Positions 55,585 to 64,000 are shown, counted from the first letter of the stretch. The stretch is 64,000 nt of DNA from Gemmatimonadota bacterium (GCA_009837395.1 VXTP01000043.1:310001-374000), one strand, 5' to 3'. Program-made: numbers and translations. Notes: generated from the letters alone by a model not told the origin.

Positions 55585-56475
55585 TCAACCGTCGATCCTG
55601 CAGTCTTCCAGGTAACGGTCCACCGACGCCTTCAGCGGTATCTCACCGCCCATCACCCGGTCTTCGTATTCGCGGTACCAACCCGGAATCAGGGACCGGG
55701 CCTCGCGGAACTCGGCGAGGATGAGTCTTGCGAAGTCTCCGCTGTCCTCCAGATAGCCGGATTCGTGAAAGCGCGCGATCGCCCGCTCGCGGTCGTAGTC
55801 GAGCCGGATGATCTCCGCCTTCCACGCACCGGCCTCAAACGTCATCTGGGCGTAGGCCGCGCGGGGATCGCGGTCGAAAGGCGCGCCCACCGCGCCCACG
55901 TTGACGACCAGGGCATCGTCCACGGTCCGGATCAGGGGCCGGTGCGTGTGTCCCACCACCAGCACCTTCGGCGCCGGAGCGATTTTCTCGCGCAGCGACG
56001 CTTCGGTATCATCGGGGAAGATCCCTTTGCGGTCTCCCAGCATGGATGCGTGCACCATGCGGAATTCATTCCCCGCCTCATCGGTCATGGACCACTGGAA
56101 GGACAGTGCTTCGAGGCGTTCGACCAGGCAGTCCGAGCGGTCCAGTCCGGCCTGCCCTGACTGACTGGCCTGACCGGCCAGTTGATCGTACGTCCACTTC
56201 GCATGCCGGATGATCTCGAATTCAGGCCCGAGGTCGGGCAGGTTTCCCCTGCCGTACTTCAACACGTACCGCTCGTGATTCCCGTAGATCAGGCCCCAGT
56301 CTTCCGCCATGGCACGGGTCACCACGCGTTCGGTGCATTCACGAGGCTTCGGCCCCCGGTTGATGATGTCGCCCGCGCACAGGACCCGGTCGGGACGCCA
56401 GCGGTCGATATGGTCCAGGACGGTTTCCAGCGCGTCCAGGTTGCTGTGTACGTCGGCGAAAACGGCGATCTTCAT
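55585..56475 (-). CDS. Calcineurin-like metallophosphoesterase
   Basis: A 296-residue binuclear metal phosphoesterase. All signature motifs are present: FADVHSN (DxH) at the start, CAGDIINRGPKP (GDxxxRG), YGNHERY (GNHE) and VVGHTHRPLI (GHTH). It resembles YfcE/Ppp-like cytoplasmic phosphoesterases. A Gln/Ser/Gly/Ala insertion (QASQSGQAGLDRS, about residues 102-114) comes from a degenerate repeat (56130-56180). The start shares 4 bp (ATGA) with the stop of the dimethylformamidase-like gene, so the two are translationally coupled. Natural substrate unknown. Confidence 0.9.
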   Translation of the reverse strand: MKIAVFADVHSNLDALETVLDHIDRWRPDRVLCAGDIINRGPKPRECTERVVTRAMAEDWGLIYGNHERYVLKYGRGNLPDLGPEFEIIRHAKWTYDQLAGQASQSGQAGLDRSDCLVERLEALSFQWSMTDEAGNEFRMVHASMLGDRKGIFPDDTEASLREKIAPAPKVLVVGHTHRPLIRTVDDALVVNVGAVGAPFDRDPRAAYAQMTFEAGAWKAEIIRLDYDRERAIARFHESGYLEDSGDFARLILAEFREARSLIPGWYREYEDRVMGGEIPLKASVDRYLEDCRIDG

Positions 56476-58676
56476 GGTTTCAGGAACCGGCGCAGCACGT
56501 TGGACACGATCCTGGAAATGTCGTTGTCGGCATCGTTGTACAGCAGGCTGCCGCAGAAAGTGATGGATCCCGTGGCGAAAAGCTGGCTGCCGGAGTCCGA
56601 CTTCTGGTAAACCATGTCCGCCCGGACCAGTTTCTCAGGTAGCTCCCCGGACCAGGTCGTGATATGGGTGAGCAGCTCTTCGGGTACGGGTATGAAGGAT
56701 TCGTGGTGGTTTTCGGAACTCGCGACGATATGGGTGTTATCGGGTGTGCCCAGCCGGTGGTCCGCCCGGTCGAGTTCGAACCCGGCGGCGCCGTTGCCGC
56801 TGAACCCGTAATCGCCCACGGTCTCGCGCTCCACGCCCTCAAAGATCCACGCGGTCTCCGGGTTGACGCGGGCGTCGGGGTCGATGCGATAGTACGATCC
56901 ATGGAAATTGCCCTGGGCCGAAAACCCCACTGCGGCAAGCTGCTGCGGGGGACGGTTGTTCCTGCGCCAGAGTCCGCCGTAACCGCCGTCAAAGGCCTGG
57001 AAGTACTCGCCCGGTTCGGCCGCCCAGGCCCGTATGCCGCCTTCGTTCCGGCGTATTTCGAGGGTCCCGTTGCCCTCCGGGTGGACGGCGATGCGCCAGT
57101 AGAACCCGTTTCCCCCCAGGTACATAAAGTGGCCGCCCAGTTCCCGGAACTGGCGCAGGGCGTCGAGCGTGCGCGGCGTATGGTATTCCGGATGGGAACC
57201 CGTGGTTACGGCGCGATAGCCTTTAATCGCCTCGATACCGTCATCGTGCAACTCCTGATCGGTGACGATGTCGAAGGGAATGCCCTGTTTCTCGAGCCAC
57301 GCGTACAGGTGAGTGTCCGCCTGCAGATGCCTCAGCCCAGAACAATCTCCTTCGGTGGCACCGAAAGTGATGTAGCCCGGGCGGAGCGTGAACAGCGGGC
57401 GCCGGTGATTGGCGTGGCAGATTCCGCTCCCGTCCCTGTGAAAGTTGTAGGTGGACAGCCCGTATTCCGGGTGAACGGCGGGATTCCAGGGGTAGGCATT
57501 CCATGCGCCAATCCGCTCGAGCCAGGAAGGATGGAAATTTGGACGGGCGTGATTGCCGTAGACGGTATAGGTGAAGGTGGACGCAAGGACGCAGAGATCC
57601 GCCGTGGGCCTGCCTCGCGGCGCGCAGACGTAAAACGGCATCATGTCCTCGTGTTCGCCGCACTGGATGCGGGCCGCGTAGAGACCCGATCGCATGCCGT
57701 CCGGGATTTTGAAGGTGAAATCGGTCTCCCAGCCGAAGTCGTAGATGTCGTCGTCGTGGAAGTGGATGGCGCCATACTGTTCCGGTGCGTGCTTCCAGGA
57801 CATTTCCTCGCCGGTCCACCGGGAACCGATCATGGCGCGGGCCGGCATGTTGACCAGGCGGCCGTGCAGTCCCTTCGGCCCTACATCCACGATCCGCGTC
57901 GAACCCGTGTCCCGGGCGAAGTCCCACTGGGCCCACGCGCCTCTATGGTCTCTGGCGTCGTATTCCTGGTTGTCGATTTCTTCTACCGGGATGTCGACGA
58001 GGGAGGGTGCTTCGATCTTGCCGTTGTAATGGCCCTGGACTGGATCGCCATCCTTTCCGCCGATGATGACCCGGGCCAGGTCTCCCATGGGAACGGGGCC
58101 GACGGCCGCGACCGTGATATTGGACGGTCCCGGTGGTGTGTGGACCGCCCGGAATCCTACGCTCACCGTCCCGCTACCCGCATCGTAGCTCGCCCACACC
58201 CTATACCATTGCCGGGCATTGACCGGTACGCTGCGACAGGCAATGCGGGTCACCCGGTCCGTCGATGAACGGACGACCGCGGTCAAGGCGCCGCGGTCCA
58301 GGCAGAGGCTGAGGACCGGCTTTCGTTCGACGGTTCCACAACTGACGATGCCCTGGTCCGCCTTCTCGGGGGTCGTGGGCCATATCGTGGCGGTGAGGGT
58401 AAGGCCGCTGGCCGGGCGGAAGCGGCCGTCAAGGGGGATGACGGCGTACGAGCCCGGGTGAAACGGCTGGGACCTGGAGGGGTATTCGCCCCCGAAGGGC
58501 AGGCCGACTTCCTCCAGTTGCAGTCCGGGACCGGCAGGATTGGGGTCAGCGCATATCACGCGAACGAGGCTGGCCCGGAAGGGTTCCGCGGCCGCGCTGC
58601 TGACCTTGAAGGCGATTTCGTCGCCGGGCCGGCCGGACAACCGGTCGGTGTAACCCAGCAGGGGAATGTCGGCCAT
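56472..58676 (-). CDS. N,N-dimethylformamidase large-subunit-like protein
   Basis: A 734-residue protein. The first half has beta-rich/LamG-like layout with segments such as DQGIVSCGTVERKPVLSLCL, typical of a concanavalin-like domain. The second half matches the large subunit of dimethylformamidase and its relatives: FTYTVYGNHARPNFHP, WNPAVHPEYGLSTYNFHRDG, PFDIVTDQELHDDG, VTTGSHPEYHTPRTLDALRQ and GGHFMYLGGNGFYWRIAVH. In studied enzymes an iron atom is held by two Tyr and a Glu; tyrosines in the right region are visible but I did not map them. No small subunit gene is adjacent. TGATG overlap with the PhyH gene upstream and 4-bp overlap downstream make a three-gene operon. Substrate is probably an amide. 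Confidence 0.85.
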   Translation of the reverse strand: MADIPLLGYTDRLSGRPGDEIAFKVSSAAAEPFRASLVRVICADPNPAGPGLQLEEVGLPFGGEYPSRSQPFHPGSYAVIPLDGRFRPASGLTLTATIWPTTPEKADQGIVSCGTVERKPVLSLCLDRGALTAVVRSSTDRVTRIACRSVPVNARQWYRVWASYDAGSGTVSVGFRAVHTPPGPSNITVAAVGPVPMGDLARVIIGGKDGDPVQGHYNGKIEAPSLVDIPVEEIDNQEYDARDHRGAWAQWDFARDTGSTRIVDVGPKGLHGRLVNMPARAMIGSRWTGEEMSWKHAPEQYGAIHFHDDDIYDFGWETDFTFKIPDGMRSGLYAARIQCGEHEDMMPFYVCAPRGRPTADLCVLASTFTYTVYGNHARPNFHPSWLERIGAWNAYPWNPAVHPEYGLSTYNFHRDGSGICHANHRRPLFTLRPGYITFGATEGDCSGLRHLQADTHLYAWLEKQGIPFDIVTDQELHDDGIEAIKGYRAVTTGSHPEYHTPRTLDALRQFRELGGHFMYLGGNGFYWRIAVHPEGNGTLEIRRNEGGIRAWAAEPGEYFQAFDGGYGGLWRRNNRPPQQLAAVGFSAQGNFHGSYYRIDPDARVNPETAWIFEGVERETVGDYGFSGNGAAGFELDRADHRLGTPDNTHIVASSENHHESFIPVPEELLTHITTWSGELPEKLVRADMVYQKSDSGSQLFATGSITFCGSLLYNDADNDISRIVSNVLRRFLKP

Positions 58677-59488
58677 CAGTTACCCGGGAGCAGTTCGTCG
58701 CCTTCTCGCCGTTCGCGGTACCCGCAGACCATGAGACCCGGCCGTCCGAAGCTCTGGCCGTACTCCTGCCGGTTGTCCGGGTTCCGGTAGCCCATGCGCA
58801 CGAGCCTGCGGGGCCGTTTCGTCTGGTTGATGTAGGATCCGTGTACGGTGTCGATGCAGAAGATGACCACGTCGCCAGCCCGGGCCGGTACCGCCACCGT
58901 GTTTTCCAGCTTGTACTCGTCGGTCGGCAGATGGGGCGCGCAGGGCCCCTCTTCCGATTCGGTGATGTGCTGCAGATGGCCAGATTTGTGGGATCCCGCC
59001 AGGAAGCGGATCTCACCGTTCTCGTGGCAGGTGTCGTCCAGGTGCACGAGGACGTCGATGTACCGGCCGTCGTGATGGCCGTAGAAGGGGTTGTCCTGGT
59101 GCAGGGGAAAGGGATGCCCGGTCTGGGGCGGCTTGATGTGCAGCGTGGTGTGGTGCAGCTCCACGTTCGGCCCCAGCAGTTGCGACAGGGCCTCCACCAG
59201 CCGCGGATTGGCGACGGCGCGCGACCATGCCTGGGAATAGAAATGGAGATCGTGCATTGCCGTCAGTTTGGATTTGGCCTCCGTATCCGGATCCATATAG
59301 GCCAGGCGCCAGGGGCCGTTCCATCCCGGGCTCGTGAACGCCCAGTCCTCGACGAGCCGGTCCATCTGATCCGACAATTCGGCCGTCTCTTCGGGTGTGA
59401 ACACCTCCGGGATGTGGAGAAACCCGTTTTCATGGTAGAACGCGACCTGCTCGTCGCTCAGCACGGTTTGTTCCATGACCATGGTCAT
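58676..59488 (-). CDS. Phytanoyl-CoA dioxygenase (PhyH) family protein
   Basis: A 270-residue Fe(II)/2-oxoglutarate oxygenase. The metal ligands are in LHQDNPFYGH (His and Asp) and in IDTVHGSYINQTKRPRR (distal His, with the following Arg for 2-oxoglutarate). The domain opening VAFYHENGFLHIPEVFTPEE is typical of PhyH proteins. No signal peptide. Its stop overlaps the start of the dimethylformamidase-like gene by one base (TGATG), so they should be expressed together. Oxidative N-demethylation or hydroxylation before amide cleavage is a possible division of labour (inference). Confidence 0.88.
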   Translation of the reverse strand: MTMVMEQTVLSDEQVAFYHENGFLHIPEVFTPEETAELSDQMDRLVEDWAFTSPGWNGPWRLAYMDPDTEAKSKLTAMHDLHFYSQAWSRAVANPRLVEALSQLLGPNVELHHTTLHIKPPQTGHPFPLHQDNPFYGHHDGRYIDVLVHLDDTCHENGEIRFLAGSHKSGHLQHITESEEGPCAPHLPTDEYKLENTVAVPARAGDVVIFCIDTVHGSYINQTKRPRRLVRMGYRNPDNRQEYGQSFGRPGLMVCGYRERREGDELLPGN

Positions 59489-59602
59489 GTCAGACGCTCC
59501 TTGTTCGGTTATCGCGGACGGGGAGTGGAGGCCATCACAATGTAGTCACTCTGATTTCTGCAGGCAATCCAATTTGAAGCGATCCACCTGCATTATAGCG
59601 AT

Positions 59603-60580
59603 CTACCTGTACACATCGGCCAGGAGCTCGTAGGACCGCAGCCGGGCTTTGAAATCGTGAGTGATCGTCACGGCCATGACCTCTTCGGCTCCGAACTGGC
59701 CGGCAAGCCGGTCGATGGTGTCCCGGACCTGGTCCGGACTGCCCACGGCCGCCAGGCGGAACTTGTCGTCCAGAAAGGCTTTCTCGGCTTCGCTGAACCG
59801 GTGTTTTTCCGCTTCCTCCACGGTAGGTACGACGTTGCTGGGCTTGCCCGAGGCGAAGCGGGCGAAGAGCAGGTCTCGGCTGAGTGCGAGGCGTTGGGCC
59901 TCCGCCTCGGTATCGGCGCAGATGACGTTGATGGCGATGCAGGCCTCGGGCTGCGGCGACTGGCCGGAGGGCTCGAAATAGTGCCGATAGTATTCGAGGA
60001 TGCGCGGGTCGATGTTGCTGTTGATGAAGAGGGCGAAATTGTAGGGCAGGCCCAACCGGGCGGCGAGCATCGCGCTTTCCGGACTGGACCCGAGCATCCA
60101 TACCGGGGGCGGAGACTGGATGGGTGGCGTGACCCGCGGCTCGAAGTCCCTGTTCTGCAGGATCTCCACCAACTGGGCGACGAGTTCGGGGAACTGCTCG
60201 AACCGGGGACCCGCCCCGGGGGCCAGCATACGGGCAGTCTTCATGTCTCCGCCGGGCGCCCGTCCGACCCCCAGGTCGACCCGGTCCGGGTAGAGATTCG
60301 TGAGCACGGCAAAGCTCTCGGCGACTTTGAAGGGGCTGTAGTAGGGCAGCATGACGCCCCCGGAACCGATCCGCATGTCCTCCGTGGCCGCCCCGATGGC
60401 GGCGAGCAGCACTTCGGGCGAACTGCCGGCCAGGCAGTGGGCGTTGTGGTGTTCGGACACCCAGAAGCGCCGGTAGCCCAGTCGTTCGGCCTCCCGGGCC
60501 ATGATAAGGGTCTCCTGGAAGGCCTGAACAGCCGTTACCCCTTCACGTATGGGAGACTGGTCGAGAATGGACAGATTCAT
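59603..60580 (-). CDS. Luciferase-like (LLM class) flavin-dependent oxidoreductase
   Basis: A 325-residue bacterial-luciferase-family TIM barrel of the MsnO8 type. It opens with LSILDQSPIREGVTAVQAFQ and includes RFWVSEHHNAHCLAGSSPEV, MRIGSGGVMLPYYSPFKVAE and RVDLGVGRAPGG, all characteristic of this subfamily. The C-terminal half has VWMLGSSPESAMLAARLGLP. Such enzymes use reduced flavin from a separate reductase. It is 33 bp downstream of the DUF6785-like gene and 114 bp before the PhyH gene; all read leftward, so a joint catabolic role is possible. Confidence 0.92.
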   Translation of the reverse strand: MNLSILDQSPIREGVTAVQAFQETLIMAREAERLGYRRFWVSEHHNAHCLAGSSPEVLLAAIGAATEDMRIGSGGVMLPYYSPFKVAESFAVLTNLYPDRVDLGVGRAPGGDMKTARMLAPGAGPRFEQFPELVAQLVEILQNRDFEPRVTPPIQSPPPVWMLGSSPESAMLAARLGLPYNFALFINSNIDPRILEYYRHYFEPSGQSPQPEACIAINVICADTEAEAQRLALSRDLLFARFASGKPSNVVPTVEEAEKHRFSEAEKAFLDDKFRLAAVGSPDQVRDTIDRLAGQFGAEEVMAVTITHDFKARLRSYELLADVYR

Positions 60581-60613
60581 GGTGGTTTAGTTGCTCCTTT
60601 TCGGGTCGCTCTA

Positions 60614-62596
60614 CTACCAGCCGTCCACGACGTGTCCGGCACCCGGGAACCAGACCGCGTCCACCAGGAACGTGAGGAATACGCCCAGGGCGTAACCTGC
60701 GAGAATGCCGATAAACAGCGGCTGGCCCTTGCGATAGAGCGCTACGCCACCGAGGCGAAGGACCGCCGTCTTGACGATCCAGACGATCAGGATGGACAGG
60801 AAGGCCATATCCGCCGCGTAGGTGGTGACGATCCCGAATCCCACGGGATGAAGGGGCCAGAAGTGTAGCCGGTGATGGGCCCAGACCAGGAATGTCGAGA
60901 TCAGGACGCCGCTCAATACCATGGTCAGCTGGGAATGCGTCATGGCCTGCGGGTTCGTAAGAAAAGTCTCCAACTGCCCCCAGTAACCCTTCGCCCCGGA
61001 TTCGAAACCGCCTGCCGTGAGCTGGGACGCCCCCATGTCGTATCCCAGGTAGAGCGTATACACCACGGCGGTCATGAAACCGATGGCCAGGGAAAGTGCG
61101 ATGGCGCCGAATACCCCCCTGCCCACGCCGCCGATTACATCGCCTACCTTTGCGGCGTGCGCCATAGAACACATGCCGAGCGTCCGCCAGTTCCTGGTGA
61201 AGGTCTGGCACAGCCACATCCCCGTGATGGTCCGGGCGTTGATGTGCTCCGATCCGACGAACCTGAAGGTGATCTCGTTGGCGCTGTTGTAGGGCAGGTC
61301 CAGCGACGCCAGGCCAGTCTCCGCCACCACGCGGGTTACGCCCATGTACAGGATCAGCAGCACGAACATCATGAGGGCCACGACCCAGAGCGTCATGCCG
61401 CTGCTCCACAGGAGGAAAACCATATAAATCGAACCGCCGGAGAAAGATAGCACGGCCGTACGGTACGAGAAAAACTCCCGCGAATCATCGATTTCAGGCG
61501 CCCTTCCCAGGGCTTTCCGGATCACGTCGCGGATATGCCTTCGCGCCATCCACAGCCCGAACAGCACGAAGACGAAAAACCCGGACAGATGCTGGAAGTG
61601 CATCATTTCCAGTGGACCCGGCACGCCGACGCGGGTCATCACCCCCTGCTGCACGATGCGGATGAGGTAGAACAGCCAGACGCTGAGCAGCACTTCCACC
61701 CGCGTGAAGTAGGCCACCCCGATCAGCAGGAAGTTCAGGCGAATCTGGATGGGATGGAAAGCTTCGTACAGGGTGAGGGGAAAGGCGTGCCCCGCGCCGA
61801 GGGGGATGACGGGCACGAGGCCAAAGAAACTGCCCACATTCCAGGTCATGATGAACAACGTAAGGCCGAAACCCCACCAGAACAGTTTCACACGGGCGAT
61901 CCTGGGGAAAAGGGCCCTGTCCTCCGCGCCGTCTACCAGCGTCAGCGGCACCTGGGCCAGGGGGAAGGCCAGGCGCTCGTGTTCGACCCACTGCTTCCGG
62001 AGCATGACCATGATCGATGCGCCGACCATGAACAGGGCGATGTAAAACGTCACCCACCAGAACATAGGCACGAACCAGATCTGCCAGCGTATGTTTCTCG
62101 TGGAATACACGCCTTCGTAGAACTGGTTCAACCCGCCCAGGTGGTTCGGGACCACCAGCCAGGACGGCAAATAGTCGAGGAACAGTTCCGCCCACCGGTT
62201 TTCAGGCGTGGCGTGGTAGAACGGGCCGCTGATGATCGATACGGCGTAATTGCTGAAGGCCCAGCCGGGTATGACGGAAGCCGTGAAGACCAGGAAGAAG
62301 ATCACGATGAGTTCCTGGCTGGTGAATGGACGGCTGAAGCCCGAGATTTTCAGGCAGGGATTGACCAGCAGGACCATCAGGAGGAAGGGCAGCAGTGCCG
62401 CCACCGGCAGATGGGTGACCGTGATGAATGACCCGCGAGTAACGAATTCGGAGGAGATAGACCAGATGGTCAACAGAATGGTGAAGACGCATCCGATCAC
62501 CACGGCCCGGAGGGTGAGGCCGGCGGAAACGGGCCGCGCTACGGGAGTTGCGGAGGACATTTCCCGGTCGGAATGTGGCAATGTGACTGTGGACAT
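60614..62596 (-). CDS. DUF6785/DUF6784-type multispanning membrane protein (paralogue)
   Basis: A 660-residue inner-membrane protein from ATG 62596; the frame is open to 62857 but the extra 87 residues overlap the upstream gene and are repeat-derived. Weak ribosome sites make the start uncertain (ATG 62560 is an alternative). About 13-15 hydrophobic segments. Matches the 32593-34665 protein along its length: MLRKQWVEHERLAFPLAQVP, FVLFGLWMARRHIRDVIRKA, SLDLPYNSANEITFRF, WPLHPVGFGIV and RLGGVALYRKGQPLFIGILA. Transporter function is inferred, perhaps OPT-like because of the EHERLxFPL motif. Next to an isomerase-like gene, as is its paralogue. Confidence 0.77.
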   Translation of the reverse strand: MSTVTLPHSDREMSSATPVARPVSAGLTLRAVVIGCVFTILLTIWSISSEFVTRGSFITVTHLPVAALLPFLLMVLLVNPCLKISGFSRPFTSQELIVIFFLVFTASVIPGWAFSNYAVSIISGPFYHATPENRWAELFLDYLPSWLVVPNHLGGLNQFYEGVYSTRNIRWQIWFVPMFWWVTFYIALFMVGASIMVMLRKQWVEHERLAFPLAQVPLTLVDGAEDRALFPRIARVKLFWWGFGLTLFIMTWNVGSFFGLVPVIPLGAGHAFPLTLYEAFHPIQIRLNFLLIGVAYFTRVEVLLSVWLFYLIRIVQQGVMTRVGVPGPLEMMHFQHLSGFFVFVLFGLWMARRHIRDVIRKALGRAPEIDDSREFFSYRTAVLSFSGGSIYMVFLLWSSGMTLWVVALMMFVLLILYMGVTRVVAETGLASLDLPYNSANEITFRFVGSEHINARTITGMWLCQTFTRNWRTLGMCSMAHAAKVGDVIGGVGRGVFGAIALSLAIGFMTAVVYTLYLGYDMGASQLTAGGFESGAKGYWGQLETFLTNPQAMTHSQLTMVLSGVLISTFLVWAHHRLHFWPLHPVGFGIVTTYAADMAFLSILIVWIVKTAVLRLGGVALYRKGQPLFIGILAGYALGVFLTFLVDAVWFPGAGHVVDGW

Positions 62597-62671
62597 GATA
62601 GCAGGGGATGTGCGGGGCTGGCTGGCTGAGGTGCTTGCCGCCCGGATTACTGGTCCGTTCCGACTCGTGCG

Positions 62672-62727
62672 TCCACGCGCGTTCACGCGCATACTGCAGT
62701 ATTCACGCGTTACTGCGCATTCACGCG
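62672..62727. repeat. Degenerate direct repeats of (T/C)CACGCG
   Basis: T(T/C)CACGCG occurs at about 62672, 62682, 62702 and 62719, spaced 10, 20 and 17 bases. The cluster lies in the 124-bp gap between the isomerase gene and the membrane-protein gene and runs into the last codons of the former. Looks like decayed tandem repeats; a regulator binding array cannot be excluded. Confidence 0.6.
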
Positions 62728-63551
62728 CTTTCCACGCACGTCCGAAGCTTTGCCAGTCCTTTTTGTGCCGTGGCCACAGGCCCTTCGGCCCAGTAGGCGG
62801 GATTGAACAGTTCGAGCGACAGCATGCCCCGGTATTCCTGCCGTACCAGGCTGGCAACGATCTCGTCCCAGGGCGCTTCGCCGTCTCCAGGATAGACTCT
62901 GTGCTCGTCTTCGATATCCGCGCGGGGCGGGTCGGCGGGATAGTCGTTCACGTGGACCAGGCCCAGGCGGCCGGGATCGAGGTAGTCCATCCCGCGCTGG
63001 TGCCCGCTTCCCTTGTACATGTGAAAGATGTCGGTCAGCAGACTGGCGTCACGCACCCCGCTCTCGGCTGCCACGAGCAGGGCTTCTCCGACCGTTCCCA
63101 GCGTCCGGGACACGCCCCAGAACTCCAGCAGGGGTTTCGGGGAGAAATCCGAAACCGCCTCCGTCAGTTCGGCGAATCTCCGGGCGACGGGAAAAAGGTC
63201 TACGTCGCGGTCGTGGATCCCCTTCGGGGCCGTGGCTACGAAGGGGCATTCCAGGACCTGCGCCATTTCGAAGCACCGTCGTGCCTCTTCCAGTCCACGG
63301 GTATGCCGGTCTTTTTCGGGAACCGCCCATTCGAAGAAGGCGATCAGGTTCACGATCCGGATGCCCCGTCCTGCAGCGTGGTTCCGCAGTTGTGTCAACG
63401 TTCCGCCCGCTTCGACCCAAGCATCGATTTCCTCCACCCAGGGTTCGATCCCGTCATATCCGGCATCGGCCGCGATATCCACGTATTCCAGCACGGAAAC
63501 ACCGGGCGATCGGATCGTACTCGTGTTGAGGCAGTAGTCAAAGCATCCCAT
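62721..63551 (-). CDS. Sugar-phosphate isomerase/epimerase-like TIM barrel
   Basis: A 276-residue xylose-isomerase-like barrel. ATG 63551 is chosen because GGAGGGAA lies nine or so bases upstream; the longer frame to 63602 has no ribosome site. Strand-end motifs: YDGIEPWVEEID, PKPLLEFWGVSRTLG with the metal-binding Glu, VRDASLLTDIFHMYKGSGH with Asp and His, LGLVHVNDYPADPPRADIED, and LSLELFNPAYW near the end. The family acts on keto-sugars, hydroxypyruvate or inosose. Together with the next membrane protein it repeats the gene pairing seen at 31757-34665. Confidence 0.87.
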   Translation of the reverse strand: MGCFDYCLNTSTIRSPGVSVLEYVDIAADAGYDGIEPWVEEIDAWVEAGGTLTQLRNHAAGRGIRIVNLIAFFEWAVPEKDRHTRGLEEARRCFEMAQVLECPFVATAPKGIHDRDVDLFPVARRFAELTEAVSDFSPKPLLEFWGVSRTLGTVGEALLVAAESGVRDASLLTDIFHMYKGSGHQRGMDYLDPGRLGLVHVNDYPADPPRADIEDEHRVYPGDGEAPWDEIVASLVRQEYRGMLSLELFNPAYWAEGPVATAQKGLAKLRTCVESA

Positions 63552-63602
63552 CGATTGCTTCCCTCCGAGAGTCCGCCGTCTCAACCGATTCGGGTCGGGC
63601 AC

Positions 63603-63742
63603 GGACGGTGCAACGGCTAAGTCTATTTGCTTGGTTCAGGCTTCGAATCAATTTAGTGTATGTTACAAAAAAAAGTACCGTTTTAACGGTTTTCTTCTAT
63701 ATTGTATACCGCTTTAAACAGAACCCCGTCCAGAACCCCGCA
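63603..63742. other. Divergent intergenic region with inverted repeat and -10-like boxes
   Basis: An AT-rich spacer between the isomerase gene and the plus-strand binding-protein gene. It contains an A8 tract followed by ACCGT-TTTA-ACGGT (63677-63690), then TATATT at 63698-63703 and TATACC just after it, plausible -10 boxes. I looked for a cobalamin riboswitch and saw none of its conserved core. Confidence 0.35.
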
Positions 63743-64000
63743 ATGATGACGTCAGGAACGAATGTGAGATACGTTTCGCGCTTCCCGAGGTTTGTTCTTC
63801 TCCTTAGTTTCCTGCTGATTTCCAGGTTTGCTGCCGGTCAGGTGACCGAAACGGATGTCATCGGTTCCGCCGTGACTCTTCAGGGTACTCCGGAACGAAT
63901 CATATCGCTCATACCGAGCAACACGGAACTGCTTTTCGCCGTGGGCGCGGGAAGTTCGGTCGTGGGGATCACGAACTACTGCGATTATCCACCGGAAGCC
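63743..64000 (+). CDS. BtuF-like ABC transporter substrate-binding protein, N-terminal part
   Basis: The first 86 codons of a gene that runs off the right edge. A signal peptide (RFVLLLSFLLISRFAAG) is followed by QGTPERIISLIPSNTELLFA and VVGITNYCDYPPEA, the characteristic start of helical-backbone (BtuF/FhuD-type) binding proteins for cobalamin, haem or iron chelates. ATG 63743 and ATG 63746 are adjacent; either could be the start. The partner permease and ATPase would be to the right. Confidence 0.85.
   Translation, partial: MMTSGTNVRYVSRFPRFVLLLSFLLISRFAAGQVTETDVIGSAVTLQGTPERIISLIPSNTELLFAVGAGSSVVGITNYCDYPPEA

Noticed and set aside
62597-62857. N-terminal extension of the DUF6785-like protein to 62857
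   Set aside because: The 87 extra residues are Arg/Cys/Ser-rich, come from the CACGCG repeat region and overlap the end of the upstream gene; the membrane protein begins well from ATG 62596.
63603-63742. Cobalamin riboswitch upstream of the BtuF-like gene
   Set aside because: No recognisable B12-box or conserved core in this short AT-rich spacer. Only an inverted repeat and -10-like boxes are seen.

Overview
The window looks like a chromosomal segment of a high-G+C, Gram-negative, free-living heterotroph. It encodes a TonB-dependent receptor, several lipobox lipoproteins, Tat and Sec signal peptides and a c-type cytochrome. Two genes of the futalosine route to menaquinone (mqnB, mqnD) are present. 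The mix of phytanoyl-CoA dioxygenase-like enzymes, Gfo/Idh/MocA oxidoreductases, sugar-phosphate isomerase-like TIM barrels, DUF6785-type membrane proteins, an N,N-dimethylformamidase-like protein and a sulfatase-like hydrolase is what I associate with uncultured marine or soil lineages such as Latescibacterota. That placement is inference; no rRNA or single-copy marker here settles it. I saw no phage, transposon, plasmid or CRISPR signature.

Layout. 1-7937 (minus): a complete oligopeptide-type ABC importer (two ATPases, binding lipoprotein, two permeases), then an SDR, a PhyH-type oxygenase and the start of an enolase-superfamily enzyme. 8156-9406: a Tat-signal aminotransferase closed by a clear terminator. 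9502-14712 (minus): a small kinase-like protein, FtsH, an ECF sigma factor and an AGCS symporter. 14920-20612 (plus): a divergent Gfo/Idh/MocA oxidoreductase, a coupled unknown protein, and a second peptide-type importer without ATPase genes. 20656-31754: a DsbA/FrnE-like protein, a DUF2961/GH172-like enzyme, an MFS transporter, an FMN-dependent alpha-hydroxy-acid oxidase, an M3 peptidase, an oxidoreductase, a methyltransferase, mqnB, mqnD and an M55 D-aminopeptidase. 31757-36981: NhaC-type antiporter, DUF6785-like membrane protein and TIM-barrel isomerase, diverging from a second isomerase.

37004-52676 is a long minus-strand run. In transcription order: exported FAH-family protein, beta-propeller-like lipoprotein, PQQ-type quinoprotein lipoprotein, DUF1080 protein, TonB-dependent receptor, monohaem cytochrome c, a protein of unknown function, a UGSC-family selenoprotein, two exported amidohydrolases and an oxidoreductase. 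52868-53064 holds two tRNA-Pro genes. 53112-63551 (minus) holds an APH-like kinase, a sulfatase-fold hydrolase with Thr at the nucleophile position, a metallophosphoesterase, a dimethylformamidase-like protein, a second PhyH enzyme, a luciferase-like monooxygenase, and a second DUF6785/isomerase pair. A cobalamin/iron-type binding protein begins at the right edge.

The most notable item is at 42520-43044: two ORF fragments separated by one in-frame TGA inside a UGSC motif, with a hairpin about 13 nt downstream. I read it as one selenoprotein gene that a standard gene caller would split. It lies in a probable operon with a small haem c protein, downstream of an outer-membrane receptor and periplasmic quinoprotein. 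A second recurring theme is short, degenerate tandem repeats (about 17-28 bp) between genes and in frame within flexible protein segments.
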